DNA from: Saprospiraceae bacterium
GTDB lineage: Bacteria > Bacteroidota > Bacteroidia > Chitinophagales > Saprospiraceae
Length of the DNA: 64,000 nucleotides
NCBI GenBank assembly: GCA_016716335.1
Contig: JADJWN010000022.1
Coordinates: 1-64,000 of the forward strand
Reading direction: 5' to 3'
A model generated the notes under the pieces. That model saw only the letters and a program-made list of their open reading frames with translations. It was not told the origin of the DNA and did not search any database. The translations under genes were made by a program, and so were the position numbers. Position 1 is the stretch's first letter; every line of letters starts with the position of its first letter. Below are positions 29,523-40,489 of the stretch, piece by piece.

Positions 29523-32191
29523 TTAAAAATGCAGGGTAAAATTTATTGAGGGTGTAAATGGCAGAATGCTGACTTTTCGCAGTACGCTGTCACCATTGAG
29601 CGGATTTTTGTAGATGTAGATATAATATGCATTAAGCCTGTTGGTGATATTGTAGGCATTGAAATGCAAGCCTGCTTTCAAACCGGATATACTGAAATCA
29701 TAAGCGGCATTAAAACTTAATTGCACGAAAGGCGGAAGCCGATAATTATTTCTGCCGTCAGCATTCAGCAGCCGTATGCCCAGAAAAGAATCATATTCCT
29801 CGGTAGCCAATGAAAAAGTATTGCCGGTACCATAGACTCCGTTGAGGCCGAGGGTCCACCTTTCAGAAAGCTGTGTGCTGATGCCGACATTCACATCCCA
29901 GGTTCTGTCATGTGTGAAAGGGAAGGGCAAACCATTGTTTATGCTTCCGAAGCTTCGCCGGGATCTTGACCAGGTCACTCCGAGCCAGCCGTTTATCCTG
30001 CGGTTTTTTCGCTGTATCATCAATTCGAGCCCTCTGGATTGGCCTGTTCCTGTCAGCAGATGTCGCTCCCAGTCCCTTGAGGTATTGTACACAGGCACCA
30101 CCGTCTGATCATTGATAAAAAAGTAAAACAGATCAGGAAGTGTGTTGTATTCCACCAGATTCTGAAAATTCTTCAGATAAGCACCGGCATAAAAATACAA
30201 ATGGGAGAAAACCTTTCCGGAATATGATACACTCAGTTGATTAGCATGCTGTGGAGCAATATTTGCAGTGCTCGGCACCCAAAGGTCGGAGGGTAAGCCA
30301 AGCCCTGAATTGACCAAAAGATGAATATTCTGGGTCATTCTGGAATAAGAAAGACTGATAAGATGAGTTTTTGCGGGTGACCACAAGAGATTCAATCTTG
30401 GCTGCAGTGACCGATAAGTCTTATTCTCTACATTGAAGGATGACAAATGAAGTCCGGTATATAATTTTAAATCTTTGAATATCAGGATCTGATCTTCCAC
30501 ATAAAAACCCCATTCTCCTGCCCTGATCGTCGAATCTCGGTCAATGATATCTGCTGATTCGCCTTCCAGTATTATCAGACTCTGCTTTACCACAGGGTTG
30601 AAACGATGATGAATAAAAGTAACTCCCGTCCTGATAGTATGATAATCATTGAGATAATAATCTGCATGTAGTCCTCCCTGTATGTCTGTGATATCCGCAT
30701 AAGACAGTACGTCAAGCTCATCTTTATTTGAGGTACCATTGATATCGGTATTGAAAGCATAGCTGGATCTTGACCGGTGCCTGTAATTGAGCAAACCGGC
30801 TTTGGCCGAAAGATGCAATCTCTCACCGGGATTAAAATGATACTGGAGGGAGGTAAGTGTATTGCCCCAACGTAATCCTGAACGCTCAAAGGAGTTAAAA
30901 CTATATCCCACAGTATCCACTCTGTCACTTCTCTCTAATGAAAAACGATCTCCACCATTATAAAATGACAGAGTAAATTTCTGATTATCTGCGGGAAACC
31001 AGCTCAGCTTTCCGATGATATCAGAATAACCGAGATTGATATCGTCATAGCGGGTGTATTTTTTGAGGAAGTTATTGACATAATAATCCAGCCATGAGGT
31101 ACGTGCAGCGATATTGCAACTCAGCCTGTCACCCGCTATCGGTCCGTTGTAATACAATTTTGCTCCCGGCATTCCCACGGATACCGATCTTTCGGTGTGT
31201 TGTCTGTTGCCATCCCTGAGCTGTACGTCCATTACCGATGACAATCTTCCGGCATATCTGGCCGGAAATCCGTTCTTGATTATACTCGCTTCCTTAATGG
31301 TCTCATCTATAAAAAACGAAGCTATACCACCGATATGACTGGATTCATAAAGTGGTATTCCTTCCATGAGTACGAGATTCTGATCATAACTTCCACCTCT
31401 TACGAGCAATCCGTTCTGCCCCTCTCCACCGGACTGTATGCCGGGGAGTATTCTGGCATTATTGATCAAATCCGATTCGCCGAGCAGACTCTTGAATTCC
31501 CTGGATCTGTAGGCATCCATATTTTCCCCCGAATTCCAGTGGTTAATCCGGTCCAGCACTTTATCTGAAATGATAATCTCCGGCAGTCTGTTATTTCCAT
31601 CCAGATAAAAGTTTTTATATAAGTTAGTCTGCAGATCTATCTCCACCGGATCTTCCCGGTAACCGAGATAACGTATCAGTATGGTAGCTCTTCCGGGCCG
31701 GAGCCGGAGATAATAGTATCCATTCTCATTGCTGGATACGGTGATACCGGATTTCTGGTCCTGTATGAGTGCACCTATCAGACTTTCTCCACTTTCACGG
31801 TCATAGATATATCCGCGGATACTGATCCAATCCCGGTTGTCCGGAACATATTCAGGAATCAGAATAATCTTATCAGGTTCCCGGTATAAAAATTTACAAT
31901 TTGCAGTTTTGCAGATCGTTTCGGTCAGCTCCCTATGGTGATTTCGGTCTTATCCGGTATCCTGATGCTGAGGGACTGAAATTGCACTGCATTGTAGCTA
32001 AAGGTCACAGATGTCCGGTCCTCAATCATACGGATCAGCTCAGTCACCTTCACCTCTTTGGGATCAGACCCTGTCAGTAATAATTTTTTACTTGCCACCG
32101 GGGACTGGCCCAATAGCATGCCGGAGCAAAAAGTGAGACACACCCATAGCAAACTTCCTGATTTTAAGGCTCTGCATTGCCTAAAGTACAT
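29523..32191 (-). CDS. TonB-dependent receptor with STN-type N-terminus (frameshifted)
   Basis: An outer-membrane receptor of about 889 residues. After a signal peptide comes a small STN (secretin/TonB N-terminal) region with VTELIRMIEDRTSVTFSYN, then a carboxypeptidase-like domain (ISIRGYIYDRESGESLIGALI), a plug (about SLLGESDLINNARILPGIQSGGEGQNGLLVRGGSYDQNLVLMEGIPLYESSH) and a full barrel ending in TPSINFTLHF, a terminal Phe typical of barrel assembly. One frame change near 31925 splits the STN region from the rest. STN receptors often signal through FecR-type anti-sigma factors, but none is adjacent. The DUF4249 gene follows downstream. Confidence 0.88.
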
Positions 32192-32336
32192 ACTATCCGG
32201 TATAGAGTTTTAAAAAAGATTTGTAGCGTCCTGCGGTGTTCCTTAACTCAATAGCTCAAGACAACCACTTTTTAATAATACGAATTTAAAAACAATTCTG
32301 TATCCCGAACGTATATAGCAAATTCACGTAATAATT

Positions 32337-32615
32337 ATGAAAAATAAATTCAACTCAATTACAGTGGAAGATACGGACCGGATTATCGAAATGGCCTGGG
32401 AGGATCGCACTCCTTTTGATGCCATCAGCCGGCAGTTCGGACTTTCTGAGCAGGATGTGATTTCCCTCATGAGGAAACATATGAAACCCTCCTCATTCAG
32501 AATGTGGAGGGCCAGAGTAACAGGTAGAAAGACCAAGCATCAGCTTACTTCAAACACTGATTTTCGCTTTAAGTGCACCCGGCAGAGACAAATCTCACTC
32601 AATAAATACAGATAG
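32337..32615 (+). CDS. DUF2805 (TIGR03643) small protein
   Basis: A 92-residue protein. The core TDRIIEMAWEDRTPFDAISRQFGLSEQDVISLMRKHMKPSSFRMWRARVTGRKTKH matches the conserved small-protein family TIGR03643. Its helix-turn-helix-like arrangement suggests nucleic-acid binding, but the function is not known to me. The C-terminal 20 residues, rich in Arg and Lys, extend beyond the family core. It is a single gene between the TonB receptor (divergent) and the M1 peptidase. The ATG at 32337 is the only sensible start. Confidence 0.85.
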   Translation: MKNKFNSITVEDTDRIIEMAWEDRTPFDAISRQFGLSEQDVISLMRKHMKPSSFRMWRARVTGRKTKHQLTSNTDFRFKCTRQRQISLNKYR

Positions 32616-32739
32616 TGTACAGTAGCCCAATCTGAATTTTAAGAAAATAATGTTCAGGAAGACAAAGTAGGTAGTAAATAACCCAATACAGCAGTGCAGG
32701 AAATTAATATTATTAATTTTGCAGGATTAATCATCTCTT

Positions 32740-34676
32740 ATGTTCCGCAGCTTTTTCCTTTTCACTTTATTATTTCATTTTCTCACGATAGTTTCTGCCC
32801 AGCAGGATGACACTGAGCATTATTGCAACAAAGCCCATCAATCAAGGGTATTTTTTCAGAAAAGCGTCAGGCAGTCTTCATATACAGACAATTATGACCT
32901 GAAGTATTACAGATTTGAATGGCAGATTAACCCGGCCATTTACGGTATCTCGGGTACAGTGACCCCATATTTTATGGCCGGGGAGGAGGATATGCAGACT
33001 ATAAGTTTTGACTTCTCCAAGCAGCTGATCATAGACAGCATTGTTTGGCATGGATCCAAAATAAGTTATTCGCAGCCTGAAGAATACCGGTTGGATATTT
33101 TTTTTCCTCGTGCTGTAAAAGCCTCCACGCTGGATAGTCTTTCTATAAGCTATCACGGGACACCACCGTCCGGTGGATTTGGCTCATTCATAAAAGGTAC
33201 CCATAATGGCACACCGATATTATGGACATTATCGGAGCCCTTCGGGGCACAGGACTGGTGGCCCTGCAAGAATGGTCTGGATGACAAAATAGATAGCATT
33301 GACGTGATCATCACATCGCCGGCAGAGTACAGGGCGGCAAGCAACGGTATGCTGTCAGATGAAATCCTGAATTTTGACGGAACCAAAACCTGGCACTGGA
33401 AACACAGATATCCGATCACTCCCTATCTGGTCGCCTTTGCTGTTACTGATTATTTAGCCTATGAAGACGAGGTACAACTCAGCGATGGTACAAAAATGCC
33501 TATGGTCAACTATGTATATCCGGAACATGCACAGGCAGCCAGAAAAGGCACGCTGGAAAACGTCAAAGCACTGCAGTTTTTTGATTCACTGTTTGTCGAT
33601 TATCCGTTCAAAAATGAAAAATACGGCCATGCGCAGTTTGGCTGGGGTGGAGGAATGGAGCATCAGACCATGAGTTTTGTAGTGAATTTTGACTGGGGGT
33701 GCTGGCTCATGAGCTGGCACATCAGTGGTTTGGAGATTATGTCACCTGTGGCAGCTGGGAGGATATCTGGCTCAATGAAGGATTTGCCACCTATCTCGAA
33801 GGCTTAAGCAGAGAACGCTTTCCACAGGCTCCCAATGACTGGTACAACTGGAAACTGTCGAAAATCAACAATGTAACCTCCAATCCTGCCGGAGCCGTAA
33901 AAGTAGATAACCCCAATAACGTATCAAGAATATTCAGCTCCCGGCTATCTTACAACAAAGGGGCATATCTGCTCCACATGCTCCGCTGGAAACTCGGTGA
34001 TGAAGCCTTTTTTCAGGGCATACGTGATTATCTGTACAACAGAGCCTTTCAATATGCCCTGACTCCGGACCTGAAAGATGCGCTGGAGCAGTCCTCCGGG
34101 CAGGATCTGGATGATTTTTTCAGGAAATGGTACGAGGGCCAGGGATTTCCGACCTACAATATATCCTGGGCATCCACAGATAACAAACTTATCATTCAGG
34201 TACAACAGACCACCTCCCACCCTTCTGTGGATTTTTTTGATATGCCTCTGCCTTTTGTCATCAAAGCCAACGGACTCACACAGCATTTGAGGCTGGAAAA
34301 CACAGTCAAAAATCAACAATTTGTCATAGATACAGATTTCAAAACAGAATCTGTGGAATTCGACCCGACATTGTGGCTGCTGGCCAGACATAGTATATCC
34401 TACAATCCCGGCCTGATTTCATCCACCCGGAATATTCAGGCAGCAGCATTTACTGTCAGCCCTAACCCTGCCGGGCACTACATCAATATTCATAGTGATA
34501 CGGGCTTTTTCTATACTTACCAGCTCATGGATGCCGGTGGAAAATTGCTGAAATCCGGAAGTTCGGAGCAGCCGGATACCGTCATTGATATACAGGATTT
34601 GAGATCCGGAGTTTTTTTGCTTCAACTCAATGATGAGTCCGGAAATTCTAAAGTCATCCGTGGCATCAAATTGTAA
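32740..34676 (+). CDS. Secreted M1-family aminopeptidase with T9SS C-terminus (frameshifted)
   Basis: A zinc metallopeptidase of about 645 residues that removes N-terminal amino acids. After a signal peptide it has a beta-sandwich N-domain, the substrate motif GWGGGMEHQTM (GxMEN-like) and, across a frameshift, the zinc site HELAHQWFGD with the third ligand in WLNEGFATYLEG. The frame breaks at about 33690, where a G appears to be lost from a run of Gs. The C-terminus is a type IX secretion sorting domain (FTVSPNPAGHYINI, LMDAGGKLLKSG, LRSGVFLLQL). It should be exported to the surface. A TAATTTTG box lies at 32714-32721. The ATG at 32740 gives the signal peptide. Confidence 0.92.
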
Positions 34677-34722
34677 GACGGTTCTTTTCAGGATCCCGAT
34701 TTATATACAGTAAAAGAGCAAT

Positions 34723-35814
34723 TCAATCTACCCAATCAGCAATAAACAAATTAGTATCTCTTCCTCCGCCGTTGAATCGGTTGGAAGCGAATACCAGTTT
34801 TTTACCATCATAGGAAAACATAGGGAAAGCGTCAAATACTCCGTCATAAGTAATCTGCTCCAGCCCGGTACCGTCCAGATTGATCATGTACAGATTGAAC
34901 TGATAACCTCTCGGACTTGCATGATTGGATGAAAAAATAACCTTTTTACCTGATGGATGAAAATAAGGTGCCCAGTTGGCTTTGCCCAGATGAGTAATCT
35001 GCCTCAGATCAGACCCATCTGCATTGCAGACAAACAATTCCATGTTGGTAGGCATCACCAGCCCTTCAGCCAGCAGGTCTTTGTACACCTTGATTTCTTC
35101 TTCGGTTTTGGGTCTTGAGGCTCTGAAAATGATTTTCTCACCATCCGGCGAAAAAAATGCACCTCCATCATATCCGAGTTCATGGGTAATCTGCTTTACA
35201 TTACTGCCATCAAGATTCATGGTGTATAATTCAAGATCACCGCTGCGCATGGATGTAAAAACAATTTTGTCACCTTTGGGAGACACGGTGGCTTCTGCAT
35301 CATATCCTTCTGTGTCCGTAAGCTTTCGTATTATATTTCCTTTCAGATCAGCATGATAAATATCAAAAGACGGATAAATAGGCCAGACATATTTTCCATC
35401 TTCTCTCCGCGGGGGCACATGCGGACAGGATGCATCATGCTCATGGGTAGAAGCATATACTATACTCTTGTTATCAGGCATAAAGAAACTGCAGGTGGTT
35501 CTGCCCTTGCCTGTGCTCAGTATCGGAGGAGTTTTACTTTCCTTTTTCCAGTTTTCAAGATCAAAATAATAGATCTGATCACAATCCACTCCCCACATTT
35601 TGTTGGTAGCCTGAAAAACGAGTTTTTTATCGTCAAAGCTGAAATAAGCCTCTGCATTATCTCCCCCGAAAGTCAGCTGGCGAATATTCTTCAGATGCCT
35701 CTCCTGAGGATACTTCAAACTGTCTGAATGGTATTGTGCGGAAGCAGGGATATGCTTACTTTTGCAAGCATGGAATTGTAAGAATAAAGTAAGGAAAATC
35801 AAAAATCTGAACAT
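34723..35814 (-). CDS. TolB-like beta-propeller lipoprotein
   Basis: A 363-residue lipoprotein: the signal MFRFLIFLTLFLQFHAC ends in a plausible lipobox. The body is a repeated PD40/TolB-type propeller, with at least four clear blades in the form DGxxxxxTxxxxxxxxxFxPDGxxIxFxSxRxxxxxxYxMxxDG (for example ATVSPKGDKIVFTSMRSGDLELYTMNLDGS). Such proteins mostly mediate protein contacts in the envelope. This one is missing the TolB N-terminal domain and is not linked to pal or tolR. It converges on the M1 peptidase gene. There is no sign of a break. Confidence 0.85.
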   Translation of the reverse strand: MFRFLIFLTLFLQFHACKSKHIPASAQYHSDSLKYPQERHLKNIRQLTFGGDNAEAYFSFDDKKLVFQATNKMWGVDCDQIYYFDLENWKKESKTPPILSTGKGRTTCSFFMPDNKSIVYASTHEHDASCPHVPPRREDGKYVWPIYPSFDIYHADLKGNIIRKLTDTEGYDAEATVSPKGDKIVFTSMRSGDLELYTMNLDGSNVKQITHELGYDGGAFFSPDGEKIIFRASRPKTEEEIKVYKDLLAEGLVMPTNMELFVCNADGSDLRQITHLGKANWAPYFHPSGKKVIFSSNHASPRGYQFNLYMINLDGTGLEQITYDGVFDAFPMFSYDGKKLVFASNRFNGGGRDTNLFIADWVD

Positions 35815-35894
35815 AACACAGTCGCATTTCGTTTGATAAAACGGTGCGAATGTACTATTCAGACACCGATTTATTATCAGAGAAATGTAAACAA

Positions 35895-37154
35895 ATGCAA
35901 ATCATGCATATAAAAATTTCGCGGATCGCAGCAATCATAGCTGTACTTGTATGGGTTTCCTGCAGCACTGCTGTGAAATATCCGATCAAGTATCCGGTAC
36001 AAAATATGGCTACTGACCTCATCATACTCTCAGGGGATGATATGGAGGGCAGGGCCACGGGTACAGAGGGTGAAAGAAAAGCCGGAGACTACATTGCCAG
36101 ACGTTTTGCAGAGCTTAAAATCCAGCCCAAAGGTGAATATGGCAGTTATTTTCAAAGTTTTACGAAAAAAATAAAATCCAATCCACATGCTGAAAAGCCG
36201 GCAGACACCGACCCTGAAATTCATGGCAGAAATGTCGTGGGTTTCATTGACAATAAAGCACCCTACACTGTGATCATTGGTGCACATTATGACCACCTGG
36301 GATATGGAGAGCATGGCTCGCTGCACAGCGGAGACAGAGCCATTCATAACGGAGCTGACGACAATGCCAGCGGTGTCACCGGACTATTATTTCTTGCAGA
36401 GACATTGTCTAAATCCCGTTACAAAAAAAACAATTATCTTCTGGTTGCCTTTTCGGGTGAGGAACTGGGGCTTTTAGGTTCTAAATATTTTCTTGAAAAT
36501 GCACCTGTTCCTACTGATAAAATAAACTACATGATCAATATGGATATGATCGGCAGACTCAGGGCTGAAAGTAAACTGGCAGTAAGTGGTGTAGGTACAT
36601 CACCGGTATTTGAAAAAGTGATGGACGGTATCAAATATCCTGATCTCGACATCAAACGCGAACTTAGTGGAGCCGGTCCTTCCGACCATATGACTTTTTA
36701 TCAGTCAGGTATTCCGGTACTCGCATTTTTTACAGGGCAACATGAAGATTATCACAAGCCTTCAGACGATGCCCATCTGATAAACTACACCGGGATGAAG
36801 CATGTAGCCCAGTATATATACAACATTATTGCCGGTTTGGACAAAAAGGGTAAACTCAGTTTTAACAAAACTCAGGATCCTGTACCGGGCAACAGGTCTT
36901 TTGCAGTATCACTGGGCGTAATGCCGGATTATCTGTATGATGGTAAAGGGATGCGTATAGACGGAGTACGGGAAGATAAGCCTGCCATGAAAGCCGGTAT
37001 GCAAAAAGGAGATATTATATTGAAAATGGGAGAGCTTGATATCACTGACATCAACAGCTATATGAAAGCCCTGGGACTTTTTAAGGCAGGGCAAACCATA
37101 GATGTAGTGATCAAACGAGGAAACGAGGAAATGGTTAAATCCGTTACTTTCTGA
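35895..37154 (+). CDS. M28-family peptidase lipoprotein with PDZ domain
   Basis: A 419-residue exported zinc peptidase. It has a lipoprotein-like signal (VWVSC, residue about 17), a PA-like insert, and the M28 core: GAHYDHLGYG, DDNASGVTG, EELGLLGSKYF, MINMDMIGR and a final SDHMTF/H. It ends in a PDZ domain (LGVMPDYLY..GMRIDGVREDKPAMKAGMQKGDIILKMG). Members cleave amino acids from peptide N-termini or modify cell-wall peptides; the substrate here is unknown. I used the ATG at 35895; 35904 is equally possible, and the frame opens at a GTG at 35844. Two short conserved genes and era follow on the same strand with small gaps. Confidence 0.9.
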   Translation: MQIMHIKISRIAAIIAVLVWVSCSTAVKYPIKYPVQNMATDLIILSGDDMEGRATGTEGERKAGDYIARRFAELKIQPKGEYGSYFQSFTKKIKSNPHAEKPADTDPEIHGRNVVGFIDNKAPYTVIIGAHYDHLGYGEHGSLHSGDRAIHNGADDNASGVTGLLFLAETLSKSRYKKNNYLLVAFSGEELGLLGSKYFLENAPVPTDKINYMINMDMIGRLRAESKLAVSGVGTSPVFEKVMDGIKYPDLDIKRELSGAGPSDHMTFYQSGIPVLAFFTGQHEDYHKPSDDAHLINYTGMKHVAQYIYNIIAGLDKKGKLSFNKTQDPVPGNRSFAVSLGVMPDYLYDGKGMRIDGVREDKPAMKAGMQKGDIILKMGELDITDINSYMKALGLFKAGQTIDVVIKRGNEEMVKSVTF

Positions 37155-37160
37155 AATCAT

Positions 37161-37628
37161 ATGAAACTGAGCATAACAGAAAACCAAAAATTTGACAGTC
37201 TCTGGTTTTTCGTGATTCTGGCATTGGTATCTGTGATCAATCTGATTATTTATGTATATATGAAAGAAACCGACCTGACCGCATTGGTAGCCACCTATGC
37301 CATGACTATAGTGGGTGGCCTGATTTTTTTCTTTTTCAGACTTGACACAAGGTATGATCAAAATGGCATTGAATACAAATTTTTCCCTTTTCACTTCAAC
37401 TGGCATAGCATTCCATGGGATGAAGTGAAAGAAGCATATATACGCAAATACAAGCCGGTAATGGAGTATGGTGGTTGGGGTATCCGTTACAGCAAGCATG
37501 GTAAGGCATACACCACCCGGGGAAATACCGGATTGCAGTTGAAACTAAAAAATGGAAAGTCACTGTTGATAGGCACTCAAAAGCCTGATGAGATCACTTA
37601 TCTGATTGATAAATTAAAAATAGCCTGA
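37161..37628 (+). CDS. Conserved small membrane protein, PH-like
   Basis: A 155-residue protein starting 6 bp after the M28 stop. It has two N-terminal membrane helices (LWFFVILALVSVINLIIYVYM, and ALVATYAMTIVGGLIFFF), then a beta-rich domain with YDQNGIEYKFFPFHFNWHSIPWDEVKEAYIRKY and GIRYSKHGKAYTTRGNTGLQLKLKNGKSLLIGTQKPDEI. This reads like a PH-type domain on two membrane helices, as in the small protein at 9288-9722, but the sequences are not close. The function is unknown. Position suggests co-transcription with the peptidase and the following hypothetical gene. Confidence 0.72.
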   Translation: MKLSITENQKFDSLWFFVILALVSVINLIIYVYMKETDLTALVATYAMTIVGGLIFFFFRLDTRYDQNGIEYKFFPFHFNWHSIPWDEVKEAYIRKYKPVMEYGGWGIRYSKHGKAYTTRGNTGLQLKLKNGKSLLIGTQKPDEITYLIDKLKIA

Positions 37629-37634
37629 GTCAAG

Positions 37635-38216
37635 ATGCATGATATAGAGCCCTGGTATGGATGGAGAGATGAGTACACAGCAGAAAATGATGCGAAATCA
37701 CCATTTTACGGACGGGAATATGATGAAGCGTATTTTACCAACAAAATTTACAATTACTACATCCACCCGCAATGGGACTCCTTCGGCTCAGAGACACTGT
37801 ATGCCAAGATTTTGTACGTGGACTACAGCAAAAAGTTTGCCTTAATAGAACTCATAGGAGAGTGGAATGATTGTATTGAAAACGATATCATGTTTTTGAA
37901 ACGTGACCTGATAGATTATCTGATTAAAAAGCATATTGTCAAGTTTGTTATTTTTTGTGATAATGTATTGAATTATCACGGTGATGATGACTCCTATTAT
38001 GAAGAATGGTATGAGGATATCAGAGATGAAAACGGATGGATCTGTCTTGTAAACACATTTGACCATGTAAGCCGGGAAATGAAGAAATACAGGCTGCACT
38101 ATTATGTAAATTTCGGCCCGGAATTCAATGACATCAACTGGCGGAAAAGAAAGCCGGGACACCTGCCTGACGAAATAGAAAAAATCATGTACAAAGGCAT
38201 GAAATTATTGCAATAA
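37635..38216 (+). CDS. Conserved hypothetical protein upstream of era
   Basis: A 193-residue soluble protein that I cannot assign to a functional family. It opens with DIEPWYGWRDEYTAENDAKSPFYGREYDEAYFTNKIYNYYIHPQWD and continues with an acidic, aromatic-rich core (VIFCDNVLNYHGDDDSYYEEWYEDI). Its composition is unusual: very rich in Tyr, Asp and Glu. It lies 6 bp after the previous gene and 18 bp before era, so an operon with era is likely. A role linked to the ribosome or membrane would be guesswork. Confidence 0.65.
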   Translation: MHDIEPWYGWRDEYTAENDAKSPFYGREYDEAYFTNKIYNYYIHPQWDSFGSETLYAKILYVDYSKKFALIELIGEWNDCIENDIMFLKRDLIDYLIKKHIVKFVIFCDNVLNYHGDDDSYYEEWYEDIRDENGWICLVNTFDHVSREMKKYRLHYYVNFGPEFNDINWRKRKPGHLPDEIEKIMYKGMKLLQ

Positions 38217-38234
38217 CCCCGAAAAAATCCTCGC

Positions 38235-39136
38235 TTGACAGTACATAAATCCGGATTTGTCAATATCATAGGTAACCCCAATGTGGGGAAATCCACTCTT
38301 TTGAATGCATTAGTAGGCGAGAAAATGTCCATCATCACCAGCAAGCCACAGACCACCCGACACAGAATATTCGGAATATTGAGTGATGAAGATTCGCAGA
38401 TAGTATTTTCAGACAGTCCCGGCATCATCGCCAATCCGGGCTATGGCATGCAGAAATCAATGAACAGATTTGCCTGGTCATCCTTTGAAGATGCAGATAT
38501 ACTGCTTTTTGTTACCGACTTTTACGAACAGTACGAAGGAAGTGAAGCGATACTCGAGGCACTCAGAAAGGCTGAAGTACCCCGCTACCTGATCATCAAT
38601 AAAATGGATGAGGACAAAAACCATGTAATACCGGAATTGCAAGAAAAATGGCTGGATTTGGTGCCTTTTGATGAGGTATTTGTCATCTCTGCCAGAGAAA
38701 AAATCGGTACAGATGCATTACTCAACAAAATCAGGGAAGATCTGCCCGAGGGCCCGGCATATTATCCCAAAGATGAAATATCGGACAAAACGGAAAGATT
38801 TTTTGCCTCTGAAATCATCAGAGAAAAAATATTGATGCAATACAAACAGGAAGTACCATACTCCTGCGAGGTGATAGTACACCGGTTTAAAGAGAAGAAC
38901 AAAAAGACAATACCCCATTGCTCAAAATATATGCCGATATCATAGTGGACCGCAAGTCACAAAAACCCATCATCATTGGTAAGAATGGTGACAGCATCAA
39001 AAAACTCGGTATCGCTGCCCGGGCGGAGCTGGAGGCTTTTTTTGAAAAACATATCTTCCTGGATCTGAATGTGAAAGTGAAGGAAAACTGGAGAGATGAT
39101 GAGCGTACCTTGCGCCACTTCGGATATGATGTCTGA
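38235..39136 (+). CDS. era: GTPase Era (frameshifted)
   Basis: Essential GTPase for 30S ribosomal subunit assembly. The G1 loop GNPNVGKSTLLN, G2 region TTRHRIFGI, G3 DSPGI, G4 NKMD and the SAREKIGT G5 loop are all visible. A frame change at about 38905-38920 separates the GTPase from the C-terminal KH domain (ADIIVDRKSQKPIIIGKNGDSIKKLG), which is otherwise complete. Because Era is essential and the rest is perfect, a lost base in the A run is the simplest explanation. The start is a TTG at 38235. Joined, the protein is about 300 residues, as expected. The downstream partner often found next, der, is absent. Confidence 0.93.
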
Positions 39137-39240
39137 AGTCCGAAAGGCTGGATGGCAGAGACAGAAATATTTTTTTCAGGTCAATCATGTTAAAAAATTG
39201 TAAAACTCCTTACCTTAGGGGTTCCAAAAAATGATTGAAT

Positions 39241-39386
39241 ATGTCCAAATACAGAGTAAGAACCAGCCCCAAAAAAGATAAACTGACCGCTGAGGATCTC
39301 AAGCAGGAAAGAAAATTTTTTAAATAGCTATCCTTGTAACGGTAATTTTGATCATTCTGATTTCTATCATTTACCGTAATGCCTGA
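39241..39386 (+). CDS. Small single-pass membrane protein (frameshifted)
   Basis: The ATG at 39241 opens MSKYRVRTSPKKDKLTAEDL followed by KQERKFFK. One frame over, it continues as IAILVTVILIILISIIYRNA, a clean membrane helix that ends at a TGA at 39384-39386. If one A is missing from the run near 39327, the product would be a 48-residue protein with a basic cytoplasmic head and a C-terminal helix. As read, the first frame stops after 28 residues. I recognise no family. It follows era by about 100 bp. The fit of a charged head and a hydrophobic tail across a single-base slip is what makes it credible. Confidence 0.5.
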
Positions 39387-39629
39387 TATCTGTCAGTAGT
39401 CACAGTGGGTCTGAATGTTTCAACCCGGAATATCTACGTACTACCTGAAAAGTTTGCAGCAGTATAGCGTTATTTTTTTTTGTACTTGTTTACGGTTGAA
39501 ACATTCTTTACTGAAGTTGGCAGAGCGGTAATTATTTAAGGCTAATGAGTCAATATCATTCCGTCATCACAGAAAATACAGCTTGGTTTAATTCAAACTG
39601 CAAAGCCTTAAAAACTACCAAAAATTGAT

Positions 39630-40222
39630 TTAGTTTTCAAAAATATCATTCAGGTCAATACTCAGACCCTCAATGGTATGGCTGGGTACCACATCGTCGT
39701 GTACATAGGTGCGAATCCGACGATAATGCTGCCCCTCGAGTACAAATACTTCCACCGTCGAATTCAGAGGCTCAACCACCCAATACTCCTTCACTCCGGA
39801 TTCTTCATAGATGTCAAATTTGTCCTGCAGATCTTTGCGGGTGGTATGTGGCGACAATATCTCTATGATCCAGTCCGGGGCACCAAAACAGCCTTGTTCC
39901 CTGATTTTGGACGGATCGCATATCACCACGATATCAGGCTGTACCACTTTGTCCGATTCCATAAAATCCTTGCCCTTAACCGGAAGTATCACATCAAAGG
40001 GTGCAGAAAAACCTCACATTTTTGTCCTTTTAAATAATTATCGATACGTAAAAGAAATTTTCTGGAAATCCTCTGATGTCTGGCAGACGGTGCCGGACTC
40101 ATTCTGAATATTTTACCGCGGATGATTTCCACCATTTCTTCATAGCCAAGGCGGAGGTAATCCGTGTAAGTATAGTGGGTAATATATGTTTCAATCGGCT
40201 CATTAACCTGCTTGCCATCCAT
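39630..40222 (-). CDS. Uma2-family putative endonuclease (frameshifted)
   Basis: A protein of about 197 residues in the Uma2/DUF820 family, which has the PD-(D/E)XK nuclease fold. The N-terminal part YTYTDYLRLGYEEMVEIIRGKIFRM and the C-terminal part VVQPDIVVICDPSKIREQG, GAPDWIIEILSPHTTRKDLQDKFDIYEESGVKEYW contain the family's PD and E-x-K positions (QPDIVVI, EILSP). They lie in two frames, joined at about 39990-40010 where a T seems to be lost. These proteins are common and often multi-copy in many bacteria; their biological role is not settled. It is a single gene divergent from dapB. Confidence 0.83.
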
Positions 40223-40489
40223 TTATACTCGTATTTTATTTTCAAAAATAAGGACTTTTTGTCAATCCGCCGGCTGATTATCCGAATAAAATTTTATAAG
40301 GATTGTATCAAAACGAATTACAAGGAATCAGAACAGTCCTCTCCTGTCAGCAATTCCGACAAATGTCAATTCAGACTATTTTGAAAAATTGTACCACTGG
40401 AAATACTCATGCAAATTATCTGCAACCATTATGCTGAAATGAGCTTGATAATTTTGACGTATATTTGCATCTACTTCAATCTGAACAAC

